From positions 124,001 through 188,000 of the forward strand of contig NZ_FOAN01000006.1 in assembly GCF_900109525.1 (NCBI RefSeq): a DNA stretch of 64,000 nucleotides, in the 5' to 3' direction. Shown here in pieces: positions 35,244 to 43,438 of this stretch. The stretch's first letter is position 1; each line of letters begins with the position of its first letter. The notes beneath the pieces were generated by a model, which made no database searches, was not told the origin of the DNA, and saw only the letters and a list, made by a program, of their open reading frames with translations. Source of the DNA: Allobosea lupini (lineage in GTDB: Bacteria; Pseudomonadota; Alphaproteobacteria; Rhizobiales; Beijerinckiaceae). The translations under genes were made by a program, and so were the position numbers.

Positions 35244-36593
35244 ATGATGCCGACCCTTGCCAGCCTCGCCGACGATCTCGCCTCGGGACGGACGCGCTCG
35301 CTCACCCTCGTCAGCGAAGCGCTCGACCGGATCGAGGCGCCGGACGGCGAGGGCCGGCTCGCCTTCATCAAGGTCCATCGCGAGGCTGCGCTCGCCGCCG
35401 CCGAAGCGATGGACCGCCTGCGGGCTGCCGGGCTCGCGCCCTCGCCCTTCGCCGGCATTCCGATCTCGGTGAAGGACCTGTTCGACCTCGCCGGCGAACC
35501 GACGCCGGCAGGCTCGGTCGTGCTCGCCGATACAGCGCCGGCCGAGCGCGATGCCCCCGCGATCGCGCGCCTGCGCCGTGCCGGGCTCATTGTCGTGGGC
35601 CGCACCAATATGAGCGAGTTCGCCTTTTCCGGGCTCGGCCTCAATCCACATCACGGCACGCCGGCCTCGCCCTATGACCGTGCGAGCCGCCGCATCCCCG
35701 GCGGCTCGTCTTCGGGCGCAGCGGTATCGGTCGCGGACGGGATGGCGGCGGCCGGCATCGGCTCCGACACCGGCGGCTCCTGTCGCATCCCCGCCGCGCT
35801 CTGCGGCATCACCGGCTACAAGCCGACTGCGGCGAGCGTACCGCTGGACGGCGCCTTCCCGCTCTCCCAGAGCCTCGATTCGATCGGCCCTCTCGCCCGC
35901 AGCGTCGCCTGCTGCCGCGCCTTGCATGAGATCATGAGCGGAACCGAGCTGCCCAGGCACGCGATCGGCCTTGCCGGCCTGCGCATCGCCGTGCCGCAGA
36001 CGGTCGCGCTCGACGGCCTCGATGCGACCGTCGCGGCCGACTTCGCCCGGGCGCTCACCACCCTGTCCAAGGCCGGCGCGCAGATCGTCGAGCAGCCTTT
36101 CGCGCGCTTCGCCGAGGTCGCCCGCATCAACGCCAAGGGCGGCTTTGCGGCGGCCGAGTCCTACGCGCATCACCGCGCTCTGATCGCTGCGAAGGGCGAG
36201 GGCTACGATCCGCGCGTGCGCCTGCGCATCCTGCGCGGCGCCAACCAGGACTGCGCCGACGATATCGAGCTGCTGCGCGCCCGCGCCGCCTTCGTCGCCG
36301 CACTGCGCGAGGAGACCGGCGCTTTCGACGTGCTGGCGCTGCCGACCGTGCCGACGATGGCGCCGACCATCGCCGAATGCGATGCCGACGACGAGGCCTT
36401 CACCCGCCTCAACCTCTTGATGCTGCGCAATCCGACCCTGATCAACATGATGGACGGCTGCGCCATCTCGCTGCCGATGCATCGGGCGGGCGAGGCGCCT
36501 ACCGGACTGATGCTGGCGCGGGCCGGCGGCGAGGATTCGGCATTGTTCGGGATCGCAGCGGCAGCCGAAGCGGCGCTGGCGGGCGACCGCTGA
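35244..36593 (+). CDS. Amidase (amidase signature family)
   Basis: A 449-residue amidase signature enzyme. The Ser-cisSer-Lys triad is visible: Lys77 in SVKDLFD, Ser155 in the PGGSSSGAA motif and the nucleophile Ser179 in GSDTGGS. The family hydrolyses amides, ureas or imides to acid plus ammonia. ATG 35244 (or 35247) directly follows the cupin stop; earlier in-frame starts lie inside the cupin gene. As the last gene of the MarR operon, it probably releases ammonia from an amide that is either the substrate or a product of the monooxygenase step. Confidence 0.92.
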   Translation: MMPTLASLADDLASGRTRSLTLVSEALDRIEAPDGEGRLAFIKVHREAALAAAEAMDRLRAAGLAPSPFAGIPISVKDLFDLAGEPTPAGSVVLADTAPAERDAPAIARLRRAGLIVVGRTNMSEFAFSGLGLNPHHGTPASPYDRASRRIPGGSSSGAAVSVADGMAAAGIGSDTGGSCRIPAALCGITGYKPTAASVPLDGAFPLSQSLDSIGPLARSVACCRALHEIMSGTELPRHAIGLAGLRIAVPQTVALDGLDATVAADFARALTTLSKAGAQIVEQPFARFAEVARINAKGGFAAAESYAHHRALIAAKGEGYDPRVRLRILRGANQDCADDIELLRARAAFVAALREETGAFDVLALPTVPTMAPTIAECDADDEAFTRLNLLMLRNPTLINMMDGCAISLPMHRAGEAPTGLMLARAGGEDSALFGIAAAAEAALAGDR

Positions 36594-36637
36594 CCGCACA
36601 GCTTTTCACAAGTTTGGGCTTCCACATCCACCCTGCT

Positions 36638-36749
36638 GTCATCCCGGACAAGCCGCGCAGCGGCGCCGATCCGGGATCCATTCCGGCGCCTTTCCGAGAG
36701 AGGTTCAGGAATGGGTCCCGGGTCCACGCTGCGCTCCGCCCGGGACGAC
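36638..36749. repeat. REP-like palindromic repeat, family A copy 3
   Basis: Starts GTCATCCCGGACAAGCCGCG, contains GATCCGGGATCCATTCC and GGAATGGGTCCCGGGTC, and ends CCCGGGACGAC. It lies between the converging ends of the amidase and gntR genes, where it could act as a bidirectional transcription barrier. Confidence 0.8.
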
Positions 36750-36792
36750 CCGCGCATGTTCTGGATGACGACGCGCAGCGTCTAATGCCCCC

Positions 36793-37494
36793 TCAGCCCT
36801 GGCGGGTGATGTTGGCGCGGAAGGATTCGATATGGGCTCGCATCGCCCGCTCGGCCGCGTCCGGATCCTGCCGGGCGATGCCTTCGACGATGGCGGCATG
36901 CTCGTCGCAGATGCGCGAATGCTGCTCGTTGGTGCTGAGCGAGATGAACCACATCCGCGCCGAGCGCTCGTGCAGGTTCCGCAGCAGGTCGCTCATCACC
37001 GGGTTGCGGGCCGAGCCGGCGATGATCGCGTGAAACGCCTGGTCGAGATCGGCGATCGTCTCGATGTCGCGCGCCTGCGCCGCCTCGCGCATCGCCTCGA
37101 GATTGCGCCGGAGCTGGGCCGGCACCTCGGTACTGGCCCGCTCGGCGGCGACGCGCACGCAGAAGGTCTCGTTGACGATGCGCGCATCGATGATGTTGAG
37201 GATCTCGTCCAGGCTGACCGGCTTCACGATCGTGCCCTTGCGCGGCATCACCTCGACCAGCCCGTCATTGAGCAGCCGGTCGATCGCCTGGCGGATCGGC
37301 GTGCGGCCGATATCGAGCTGCGTGCTCAGCGCCGGCTCGCTCAGGATCTCGCCCGGACGCAGGCCGGTGGTGATGATCAGGCGCTTGATCGCATGATAGG
37401 CTTGGTCGCGCAGCGAGACATGCCGCTGCGCGTCCTTGGGCGTTTCCAGAAGCGTCACGTTACGTCGCACCGCGCGGTTTGAGGTTGCCGCCAT
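36793..37494 (-). CDS. GntR family regulator (FCD domain)
   Basis: A 233-residue FadR-type regulator. The wHTH reads LRDQAYHAIKRLIITTGLRP, then GEILSEPALSTQLDIGRTPI and RQAIDRLLNDGLVEV; the FCD domain follows (DARIVNETFCVRVAAERAS, ADLDQAFHAIIAGSARNPV, DEHAAIVEGIARQDP). It is transcribed after the DUF2848 gene with a 22-nt gap. ATG 37494 is preferred because longer starts would overlap DUF2848. Its probable target is the 44-bp palindrome at 38273-38316 upstream of the operon and of the divergent Liv-type importer. Confidence 0.88.
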   Translation of the reverse strand: MAATSNRAVRRNVTLLETPKDAQRHVSLRDQAYHAIKRLIITTGLRPGEILSEPALSTQLDIGRTPIRQAIDRLLNDGLVEVMPRKGTIVKPVSLDEILNIIDARIVNETFCVRVAAERASTEVPAQLRRNLEAMREAAQARDIETIADLDQAFHAIIAGSARNPVMSDLLRNLHERSARMWFISLSTNEQHSRICDEHAAIVEGIARQDPDAAERAMRAHIESFRANITRQG

Positions 37495-37516
37495 CGTCCT
37501 TCCGGAGACAGCGGCG

Positions 37517-38203
37517 TCAACCCCGGATCGGCAGAATCTTGAGGTCGTAGCCGAAGCGGATGCTGCGGCGCAGGACCGGGTCCTCCAGTTCGCCCTCAAA
37601 ACGGCTGGCCATCTGGATGCCGCCGATCGCTGGCATGGTGCCGCCGAAGATCGCCGTGCCGTCAGGCAGCGCGCCCGTGCCGTTGAAGCCGCGGATCAGG
37701 TCCTCCGGAGCGAGCAGGCCCGAGATCGGCCCCTCCTGGTAGAGCCGGCGCTCGCCGTCGATCACCGCGAAGCTGCGCAGGATCAGCTCGTCCCAATGGC
37801 CGGCGACCTCCTGATAGGGCCAGACGGTCGCAGCGACCGGCTTGTCGCAGACCTGCTTGGAGACGCTGATGCCATAGGTCTCGACCTGGCGGTCGGTATG
37901 GTCGGAGCCGACGCCGACATAAGTCTGGCCGCCGCAGGAGAGCAGCACGGCCTCGACCTCGCCGCTGCTGTTGGCGCCGACATCCTCGATGACCGGGTCG
38001 GTGGTCAGCCTGGCGGCGGCGACGCGATAGTAGACCGGCGTCGAGGTCGGCCGCTTCACGCCAAGCGCTTCCAGCTCGACCATGTGGTGCTCCATCGCCG
38101 CCTTGTCGCGCCCGGCCCAGCCGCCGATCACCAGTTCGTCGATCGCCGCGGTCAGCGGGCTGGAGCCGGTCCGGCTCTCCACCGTCAGTGCCAGGGTCTT
38201 CAT
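37517..38203 (-). CDS. DUF2848 family protein
   Basis: A 228-residue cytoplasmic protein that I recognise as DUF2848: it has LVIGGWAGRDKAAMEHHMVE, PVYYRVAAARLTTDPVIEDV, VGVGSDHTDRQVETYGISVS and FGGTMPAIGGIQMASRFEGE. The family has the look of a fumarylacetoacetase-like hydrolase fold, with acidic and His metal-ligand candidates (SDHTDR, ELED), but no reaction is established to my knowledge. It is co-transcribed with gntR and diverges from the importer. A role as hydrolase or isomerase on the imported compound is likely; this is inference. Confidence 0.8.
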   Translation of the reverse strand: MKTLALTVESRTGSSPLTAAIDELVIGGWAGRDKAAMEHHMVELEALGVKRPTSTPVYYRVAAARLTTDPVIEDVGANSSGEVEAVLLSCGGQTYVGVGSDHTDRQVETYGISVSKQVCDKPVAATVWPYQEVAGHWDELILRSFAVIDGERRLYQEGPISGLLAPEDLIRGFNGTGALPDGTAIFGGTMPAIGGIQMASRFEGELEDPVLRRSIRFGYDLKILPIRG

Positions 38204-38272
38204 CGCCTCTCGCCTTCCCGAAATCGCGCTGCCCCTTCGCCGGGCAGCCTGCCCAAAAAAACTTCGAGATGC

Positions 38273-38316
38273 CTCTATAAAAATCCTTGTGAAATTTCAC
38301 AAGGATTTTTATAGAG
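38273..38316. promoter_or_regulatory. 44-bp perfect palindrome in divergent promoter region
   Basis: Two 22-nt arms (38273-38294 and 38295-38316) are exactly complementary with no spacer; the core is TTGTGAAATTTCACAA and the ends CTCTATAA / TTATAGAG-type sequence. Within it TTGTGA (38287-38292) and TATAGA (38310-38315) form a -35/-10 pair with 17-bp spacing pointing right; by symmetry the same pair points left (38302-38297 and 38279-38274). The predicted starts lie on both sides, toward the importer (ATG 38394) and DUF2848 (ATG 38203). It is the likely GntR operator. Confidence 0.75.
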
Positions 38317-38393
38317 ATTTCCAAGCGCCGCAGCTGCGCGGGGACGGCGACGGCGCCCGGACAGGACGCCGATCGGAAACGGAGAGGAAAACC

Positions 38394-39686
38394 ATGATCA
38401 GATCAGCTTGGATGGCCGCTCTGGCGGTCTCGTTCGGCGCCGTTGCGGCTCCGGCCGTCGCGCAGGAGAAGCCGGCATCCCTTGGTGTCGGCGTCATGAC
38501 CTTCACCTCGGGCCCGGCAGCCGCCTATGGCGTCCCCGGCAAGAACGCCGCCGAGCTGATGATCGACATGATCAACGCCCGCGGCGGGATCGGCGGCGTG
38601 CCGCTGAAGGCGACCTATGTCGACGAGGCGCAGGGCACGCAGGGCGTCATCGCCGAATACCGCCGCCTCGCCGAAGACAAGTCCAACCAGGTGATGATCG
38701 CGGCGCTGTCGAGCGCCAACTGCCTGGCGCTGGCCCCGCTCGCCGAGCAGATGCAGGCCCCGACGATCGGCTGGAACTGCGACACGCACCAGCTCCTGCT
38801 CGACGGCAAGAGCAAGTATTATTTCCGCCCGAACGGCAACACGATCCCGGAATTCGTCGCCTATGCGCTCTATCTCCTGCAGCGCAAGCCGGACGTGAAG
38901 CGGATCGCCATCGTCAATCCCGACTACGCCTTCGGCCATGACGCGGCGCTGATCTTCAAGACCGCGATGAAGGCGCTGAAGCCGGATGTCGAGGTCGTGG
39001 CGGAGCTGTTCCCCAAGCTCGGCTCGGCCAATTTCCAGACCGAGATCTCGAAGCTCTCGGCCTCGCGGCCGGATGTGGTGTTCTCCAATCTCTGGGGCGC
39101 CGATCTCGAGAACTTCGTGCGCCAGGCCCAGCCGCGCGGGCTATTCACCTCGAGCCAGGTCGTGCTGGCGCTGGGCGAGACCGTACTCCAGCGCGCCAAC
39201 CTGCCCGAAGGCGTCATCGTCGGCGTGCTCGGTGACGGCTGGTGGATGTCGCCCGACGCCAGGGCCAATCCTGTGACCAAGGCCTTCGTCGAGGCCTATG
39301 AAAAGCGTTATGGCGAGTACCCGGTCTTCCCGTCGGTCAAGATGGCCAACGCGATCATCTACATGAAGGCCGCCTATGAGGCCGCGCTGAAGAAGACCGG
39401 AGGCAAATGGCCGAGCCGCAACGAACTCGCCGATGCCATGCGCGGCAGCACGGTCAAGACGCTGACCGGCACCACCGTGACCCGCAAGGACAATGACGGC
39501 CTCGTCGACCAGGTCGTCGGCGTCACCGCCAAGTCGCCCGACTACAAGTTCCCGGTGATCGGCGGCATGGTCCGCTACAAGGGCGACACGCTGATGCCGC
39601 CCCAGGGCGACGATGCGATCAAATGGGTGGGAACGCTGACCCCGGCCTTCCTCGCCACCCAGCCCAAGCCCGGCAGCTACCAGTAA
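38394..39686 (+). CDS. ABC transporter substrate-binding protein, branched-chain amino acid type
   Basis: A 430-residue Peripla_BP_6 protein with a Sec signal peptide (MIRSAWMAALAVSFG, cleavage near AVAQ). The mature part begins LGVGVMTFTSGPAAAYGVPG and has NARGGIGGVPLKATYVDEAQ. GGAGAGGAAA precedes ATG 38394. It heads the five-gene importer operon (binding protein, LivH, LivM, LivG, LivF). Placement beside the monooxygenase/amidase operon and DUF2848 suggests that it captures an aromatic or amide-bearing acid, not leucine. Confidence 0.92.
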   Translation: MIRSAWMAALAVSFGAVAAPAVAQEKPASLGVGVMTFTSGPAAAYGVPGKNAAELMIDMINARGGIGGVPLKATYVDEAQGTQGVIAEYRRLAEDKSNQVMIAALSSANCLALAPLAEQMQAPTIGWNCDTHQLLLDGKSKYYFRPNGNTIPEFVAYALYLLQRKPDVKRIAIVNPDYAFGHDAALIFKTAMKALKPDVEVVAELFPKLGSANFQTEISKLSASRPDVVFSNLWGADLENFVRQAQPRGLFTSSQVVLALGETVLQRANLPEGVIVGVLGDGWWMSPDARANPVTKAFVEAYEKRYGEYPVFPSVKMANAIIYMKAAYEAALKKTGGKWPSRNELADAMRGSTVKTLTGTTVTRKDNDGLVDQVVGVTAKSPDYKFPVIGGMVRYKGDTLMPPQGDDAIKWVGTLTPAFLATQPKPGSYQ

Positions 39687-39756
39687 TCCCCGCAGGCGGG
39701 AGGCGCCTCCACGCGCTCCCGCCTGATTCCCACATCATCAATCCCAGGTGCCGCCA

Positions 39757-40656
39757 ATGCTCGACACCCTGATTCCGCTTGCCGTCGACGGCCTCGCCAG
39801 CGCGGCGCTGATCTTCTTCGTCGCCGTCGGGCTGACCCTCGTCTTCAGCGTGCTGCGCGTGCTCAACGTCGCGCATGGCAGCTTCTACGCGATCGGCGCC
39901 TATGTCGCCGCCTCGATCGGCCTGTGGATCGCCAGCGCGGGCCTGAACCCCTGGCTCTCCTTCCCGGCCCTCGTCTTCAGCGCCGCGATCGTCGCCGCGC
40001 TGTTCGGCCCGCTGGTCGAGCGCTGCCTGATGCGCTGGACCTATGGCAAGTCGGAAGCGATCCAGATCCTCGTCACCTTCGGCCTGTTCCTGATCCTGGA
40101 GGACCTGCAGCGCATCGTCTTCGGCGTGCGCTCGCTCGCAGAAGACACGCCGATGCAGTTGCTCGGCTCGACGCAGATCGGCGACGTCGTCTATCTCAAC
40201 TACCAGCTCCTGCTGATCGGCCTCGCCGTCATCGTGGTCGTCGGCCTGCGCATCATGCTCACGAAGACTCGGATCGGCAGGCTGGTCACCGCCGTCGTGG
40301 CCGATCGCGAGATGGCACAGAGCATCGGCATCAACACCAACCGCGTCTTCATCCTCTCCTTCACGCTCGGCGTCTTCCTGGCGGCACTGGGCGGGGCGCT
40401 GGCGACACCGACCGCGGGCGCAGCACCCGGCCTCGGCGCCGAGACCATGGTGCTCGCCTTCGCCGTCGCCGCTATCGGCGGGCTCGGCCAGATCGAGGGC
40501 GCGGCGCTGGCGGCGATCATCGTCGGCCTCGCCCGCGTGCTCGCCATCTATTTCGCGCCGTCGCTCGATGCGGTCGCCCCCTACATCGTCATGCTCGTCG
40601 TGCTGCTGGTCCGCCCCTACGGACTGTTCGGCCAGGCGGCGACCCGGAGGATCTGA
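39757..40656 (+). CDS. Branched-chain-type ABC permease (LivH-like)
   Basis: A 299-residue permease with about eight helices. The LRVLNVAHGSFYAIGAYVAA segment is the LivH signature and VAAIGGLGQIEGAALAAIIV the ATPase-contact loop. ATG 39757 is chosen because AGG lies 8 nt before it; GTG 39748 is also in frame. It is 70 nt after the binding protein gene and 5 nt before the livM-like gene. Confidence 0.92.
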   Translation: MLDTLIPLAVDGLASAALIFFVAVGLTLVFSVLRVLNVAHGSFYAIGAYVAASIGLWIASAGLNPWLSFPALVFSAAIVAALFGPLVERCLMRWTYGKSEAIQILVTFGLFLILEDLQRIVFGVRSLAEDTPMQLLGSTQIGDVVYLNYQLLLIGLAVIVVVGLRIMLTKTRIGRLVTAVVADREMAQSIGINTNRVFILSFTLGVFLAALGGALATPTAGAAPGLGAETMVLAFAVAAIGGLGQIEGAALAAIIVGLARVLAIYFAPSLDAVAPYIVMLVVLLVRPYGLFGQAATRRI

Positions 40657-40661
40657 CCGCC

Positions 40662-41585
40662 ATGCGCGCCGCCCTCTTCCTCGTCGCCCTCGCCGCGCTG
40701 GCGCTCGCGCCGATCGCCGCGCCCTGGCTGCAATTCGTGCTGACGCTCGCCGTCGCCAAGGGTTTCGCCGCGCTCGGCGTCGCCGTGCTGCTGCGCGGCG
40801 GGCTGATCTCGATCGGCCACGCCATGTTCTACGCCGTCAGCGCCTATGCCATCGCCTTCCTGGCGCGGGCCGGCCTCAACGAGTTCGTGGTGCTGCTCGT
40901 GCTCGGCACGCTCGCCTCGGCCGTGACTGGCCTGATCGTCGGCGCCTTCCTGGTGCGCTACCGCGCGATCTTCTTCGCCATGCTCAACCTCGCCATGTCG
41001 ATGGTGCTCTACGCGCTGCTCTCCAAGCTCTACGGCATCACCGGCGGCACGGACGGCCTGCGCCTGGCGGTGCCGCGCTTTTTCGGTATGACGCTCGACA
41101 AGGCGAGCTTCGACACCGCGCTCTACTATGCCGGTCTCGTGCTGATGCTCGGCGTCGGCTACGGCGTGCAGCGCTATCTGGCGAGCCCGCTCGGCCATGC
41201 GCTCGCCGCCGTGCACACTAACGAGCTCCGGCTCGAATATCTCGGCGTTCCCGTCCGGATCGTGCTCCTGATCGCCTACACCGTCTCGGCCGCGCTCGCC
41301 GGCATCGGCGGGGCGATCGCGGCGATGGCGATCGGCCATATCCTGCCCGAGTTCGCCTTCTGGACGGCGTCCGGCCATCTCGTCCTGGTCGCGGTGCTCG
41401 GCGGCATCGGCGGCGTCGCCGGCCCCTTCATCGGCTCGCTCTTCCTCGAAGTGCTGCACACCCTGGCGGTCGGCGTCACCGATGCCTGGAACCTGATCAT
41501 CGGCGTCGCGCTGATCGGCGTCATCTTCTTCCTGCCGAGCGGGCTCTACGGCCTGCTCCGGCGCCGCAGCGGAGAACCGGCATGA
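40662..41585 (+). CDS. Branched-chain-type ABC permease (LivM-like)
   Basis: A 307-residue permease. It begins with a hydrophobic helix (RAALFLVALAALALAPIAA) and has LISIGHAMFYAVSAYAIAFL and VAVLGGIGGVAGPFIGSLFL, the LivM signatures. ATG 40662 has CGGAGG upstream. The frame is open much further 5', but that part overlaps livH in another frame and is not coding. It overlaps the livG-like gene by 4 nt (ATGA). Confidence 0.92.
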   Translation: MRAALFLVALAALALAPIAAPWLQFVLTLAVAKGFAALGVAVLLRGGLISIGHAMFYAVSAYAIAFLARAGLNEFVVLLVLGTLASAVTGLIVGAFLVRYRAIFFAMLNLAMSMVLYALLSKLYGITGGTDGLRLAVPRFFGMTLDKASFDTALYYAGLVLMLGVGYGVQRYLASPLGHALAAVHTNELRLEYLGVPVRIVLLIAYTVSAALAGIGGAIAAMAIGHILPEFAFWTASGHLVLVAVLGGIGGVAGPFIGSLFLEVLHTLAVGVTDAWNLIIGVALIGVIFFLPSGLYGLLRRRSGEPA

Positions 41586-42328
41586 CGACGCCCCTCCTCC
41601 AGGCCAAGGACCTGCGCATTGCCTTCTACGGCGTGCAGGCGGCCGACGGCGTCAACCTCGAGATCCGCGAGGGCGAATTCCTCGCCATCATCGGCCCGAA
41701 CGGCTCCGGCAAGACGACCTTCCTCAATCTCTGCACCGGCTATCTCCGGCCGAGCTCGGGCGAGGTCTATCTCGACGGCAAGCCGATCACCGCCATGGCG
41801 CCGCGCACCATCGCGCGGCGCGGCATCGCCCGCGCCTTCCAGATCCCGCAGCTCTTCCTCGACCAGACGGTTCTCGACAACCTGATGATCGCGGTCGCGG
41901 CCAAGCGCGGCATCTGGGTGCCGTTCAAGGCGCTCGACGCCGATGGCCGCCGGCGCGAGGCCGAAGAGCTGCTGGCGCTTGTCGGGCTCGACGGCGAGGC
42001 GCAGCAGCTGGCCGGCGCGCTGCCGGAGGGGCGGCGCAAGCTCCTCGACATCGTCATCGCTCTGGCGCTGAAGCCGCGCCTCGTCCTGCTCGACGAGCCG
42101 ACCAGCGGCGTCAGCACGATCGAGCGCTTCACCCTGATGGAGACGCTGATGGCCGCGCTGCGCCGCGCCAAGGTCACGGCGCTGTTCGTCGAGCACGACA
42201 TGGATGTGGTGCAGCGCTATGCCGACCGCGTCGTCGTCTGGGATTCCGGCTCGGTGATGGCGGAAGGGCCGCCCTCCGAGGTGTTCAAGGATGAGCGCGT
42301 GCTGCGCAATGTCGTGGGGGTGGCGTGA
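41582..42328 (+). CDS. Branched-chain-type ABC ATPase (LivG-like)
   Basis: A 248-residue ATPase. Walker A is GPNGSGKTT (38-46 region), the LivG-type Q-loop region is RAFQIPQLFLDQTVLDNLMI, Walker B is LVLLDEPTSGVS and the H-loop VEHDMD. The signature region reads LPEGRRKLLDIVIAL: the usual LSxG(E/G)Q is altered to a PEGRR form, seen in some LivG-type proteins. It overlaps both neighbours by a few bases, and all genes of the operon are translationally coupled. Confidence 0.92.
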   Translation: MTTPLLQAKDLRIAFYGVQAADGVNLEIREGEFLAIIGPNGSGKTTFLNLCTGYLRPSSGEVYLDGKPITAMAPRTIARRGIARAFQIPQLFLDQTVLDNLMIAVAAKRGIWVPFKALDADGRRREAEELLALVGLDGEAQQLAGALPEGRRKLLDIVIALALKPRLVLLDEPTSGVSTIERFTLMETLMAALRRAKVTALFVEHDMDVVQRYADRVVVWDSGSVMAEGPPSEVFKDERVLRNVVGVA

Positions 42329-42978
42329 TGCTGCGCATGGAAGACGTGACCGTCGCCATCGCTGGCGTGCAGGTGCTGCGATCGGTGTCGCTGGGGCTGA
42401 CCTCCGGCAGGACCACGATCCTGATCGGCCGCAATGGCGCCGGCAAGACCACGACGCTGCGGGCGATCATGGGGCTTTTGCCGGTCGAGGCCGGCGCGGT
42501 CCATCTCGGCGAACAGGAGATCGGCACGACCCCGGCCTATCAGCGTGCCGCGCAGGGCATAGGCTACGCGCCGGAGGACCGCCGACTGGTGCCCGAATTC
42601 ACGGTCGAGGACAACATCCTGCTGCCTGCGCTGGCGCTCTCCTTGCCGGCGCCCGAGCGGGCACGGCGGCTCGACGAGGTCTATGCGCTGCTGCCGCAGC
42701 TCCTCACCATGCGCACGCGCCCGGGCGGGGGCGTCTCGGGCGGCCAGGGCAAGATGGTGGCGCTGGGCCGGGCGCTGATGGTCGCCCGCACGGCGCTGCT
42801 GCTGGACGAACCCTTCCAGGGGCTCGCCCCGGCGCTGGCGCTCGACTACGCGCGCACGCTCGGCGAGCTCAGGCGTGGCCGGCCGGACCTTGCCATCCTG
42901 ATCACGGAATCGACGCCGGCGCTGCTCGACGCGATCGCCGACGAGACCCTCCAGATCGAGCGCGGCGCCATCAATTAA
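42328..42978 (+). CDS. Branched-chain-type ABC ATPase (LivF-like)
   Basis: A 216-residue ATPase. Walker A is GRNGAGKTT, the signature VSGGQGKMVALGRAL, Walker B LLLDEPFQGLAPALA and the H-loop region ILITESTP, where the usual His is replaced by Thr/Glu. It is slightly shorter than most LivF proteins (about 235). The start ATG overlaps the livG stop (TGATG). It ends the importer operon and converges with the cytochrome c gene, leaving 6 nt between stops. Confidence 0.9.
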   Translation: MLRMEDVTVAIAGVQVLRSVSLGLTSGRTTILIGRNGAGKTTTLRAIMGLLPVEAGAVHLGEQEIGTTPAYQRAAQGIGYAPEDRRLVPEFTVEDNILLPALALSLPAPERARRLDEVYALLPQLLTMRTRPGGGVSGGQGKMVALGRALMVARTALLLDEPFQGLAPALALDYARTLGELRRGRPDLAILITESTPALLDAIADETLQIERGAIN

Positions 42979-42984
42979 GCCGGC

Positions 42985-43371
42985 TCACATCTTCTTGCCG
43001 TCCTTGTCGAACTGCTTGAGGAAGGCAGTGAGGTCGGCGATCTCCTTGTCGTTCTTGATGCCGGCGAAGACCATCTTGGTGCCGGGGATCTTGGCCTTCG
43101 GGTCCTTGATGTATTCGGCGAAGACGGCCTCGTCCCAGGTGATGTTGGCGCCCTTGTTGGCTGTCGAATAGCTGTAGCCCTCGACTGCGCCGGTATGGCG
43201 CCCGAACAGCCCGTTGAGCTGCGGGCCGACCAGGTTCTTGGCGCCTTCGCCGACCTGGTGGCAGGCCCGGCACTTATTCCAGGAGCGCTCGCCGGCCGAA
43301 ACGTCCTGCGCCTTCGCGCTGGTCGTGAGAAAGGCAGCGGCGAAGGCAGCGGCGACGACAGGCAATTTCAT
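42985..43371 (-). CDS. Class I cytochrome c (c2-like)
   Basis: A 128-residue periplasmic monoheme cytochrome with a Sec signal peptide (cleavage near SAKAQ). The heme motif is CRACH (34-38), VGPQLNGLFGRHTG follows, and Met100 in PGTKM is the axial ligand, as in mitochondrial-type cytochrome c2. It is the distal gene of the soxC-D-fccAB run (67 nt after fccB) and probably carries electrons from thiosulfate or sulfide oxidation to the terminal oxidase. ATG 43371 is chosen by the signal peptide. Confidence 0.92.
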   Translation of the reverse strand: MKLPVVAAAFAAAFLTTSAKAQDVSAGERSWNKCRACHQVGEGAKNLVGPQLNGLFGRHTGAVEGYSYSTANKGANITWDEAVFAEYIKDPKAKIPGTKMVFAGIKNDKEIADLTAFLKQFDKDGKKM

Positions 43372-43438
43372 GCAGTTTGGACCCTGATAAGGAGAGTGAG
43401 TTGGCGCCGCCGCACGAAGCGACGGCGCGGTGAAGGCT

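Noticed and set aside
38273-38316. The 44-bp palindrome as a bidirectional rho-independent terminator
   Set aside because: It has A-tract, stem and T-tract features, but it lies between divergent start codons, where neither flanking gene would need termination. The operator/promoter reading fits the position better, though RNA data would decide.
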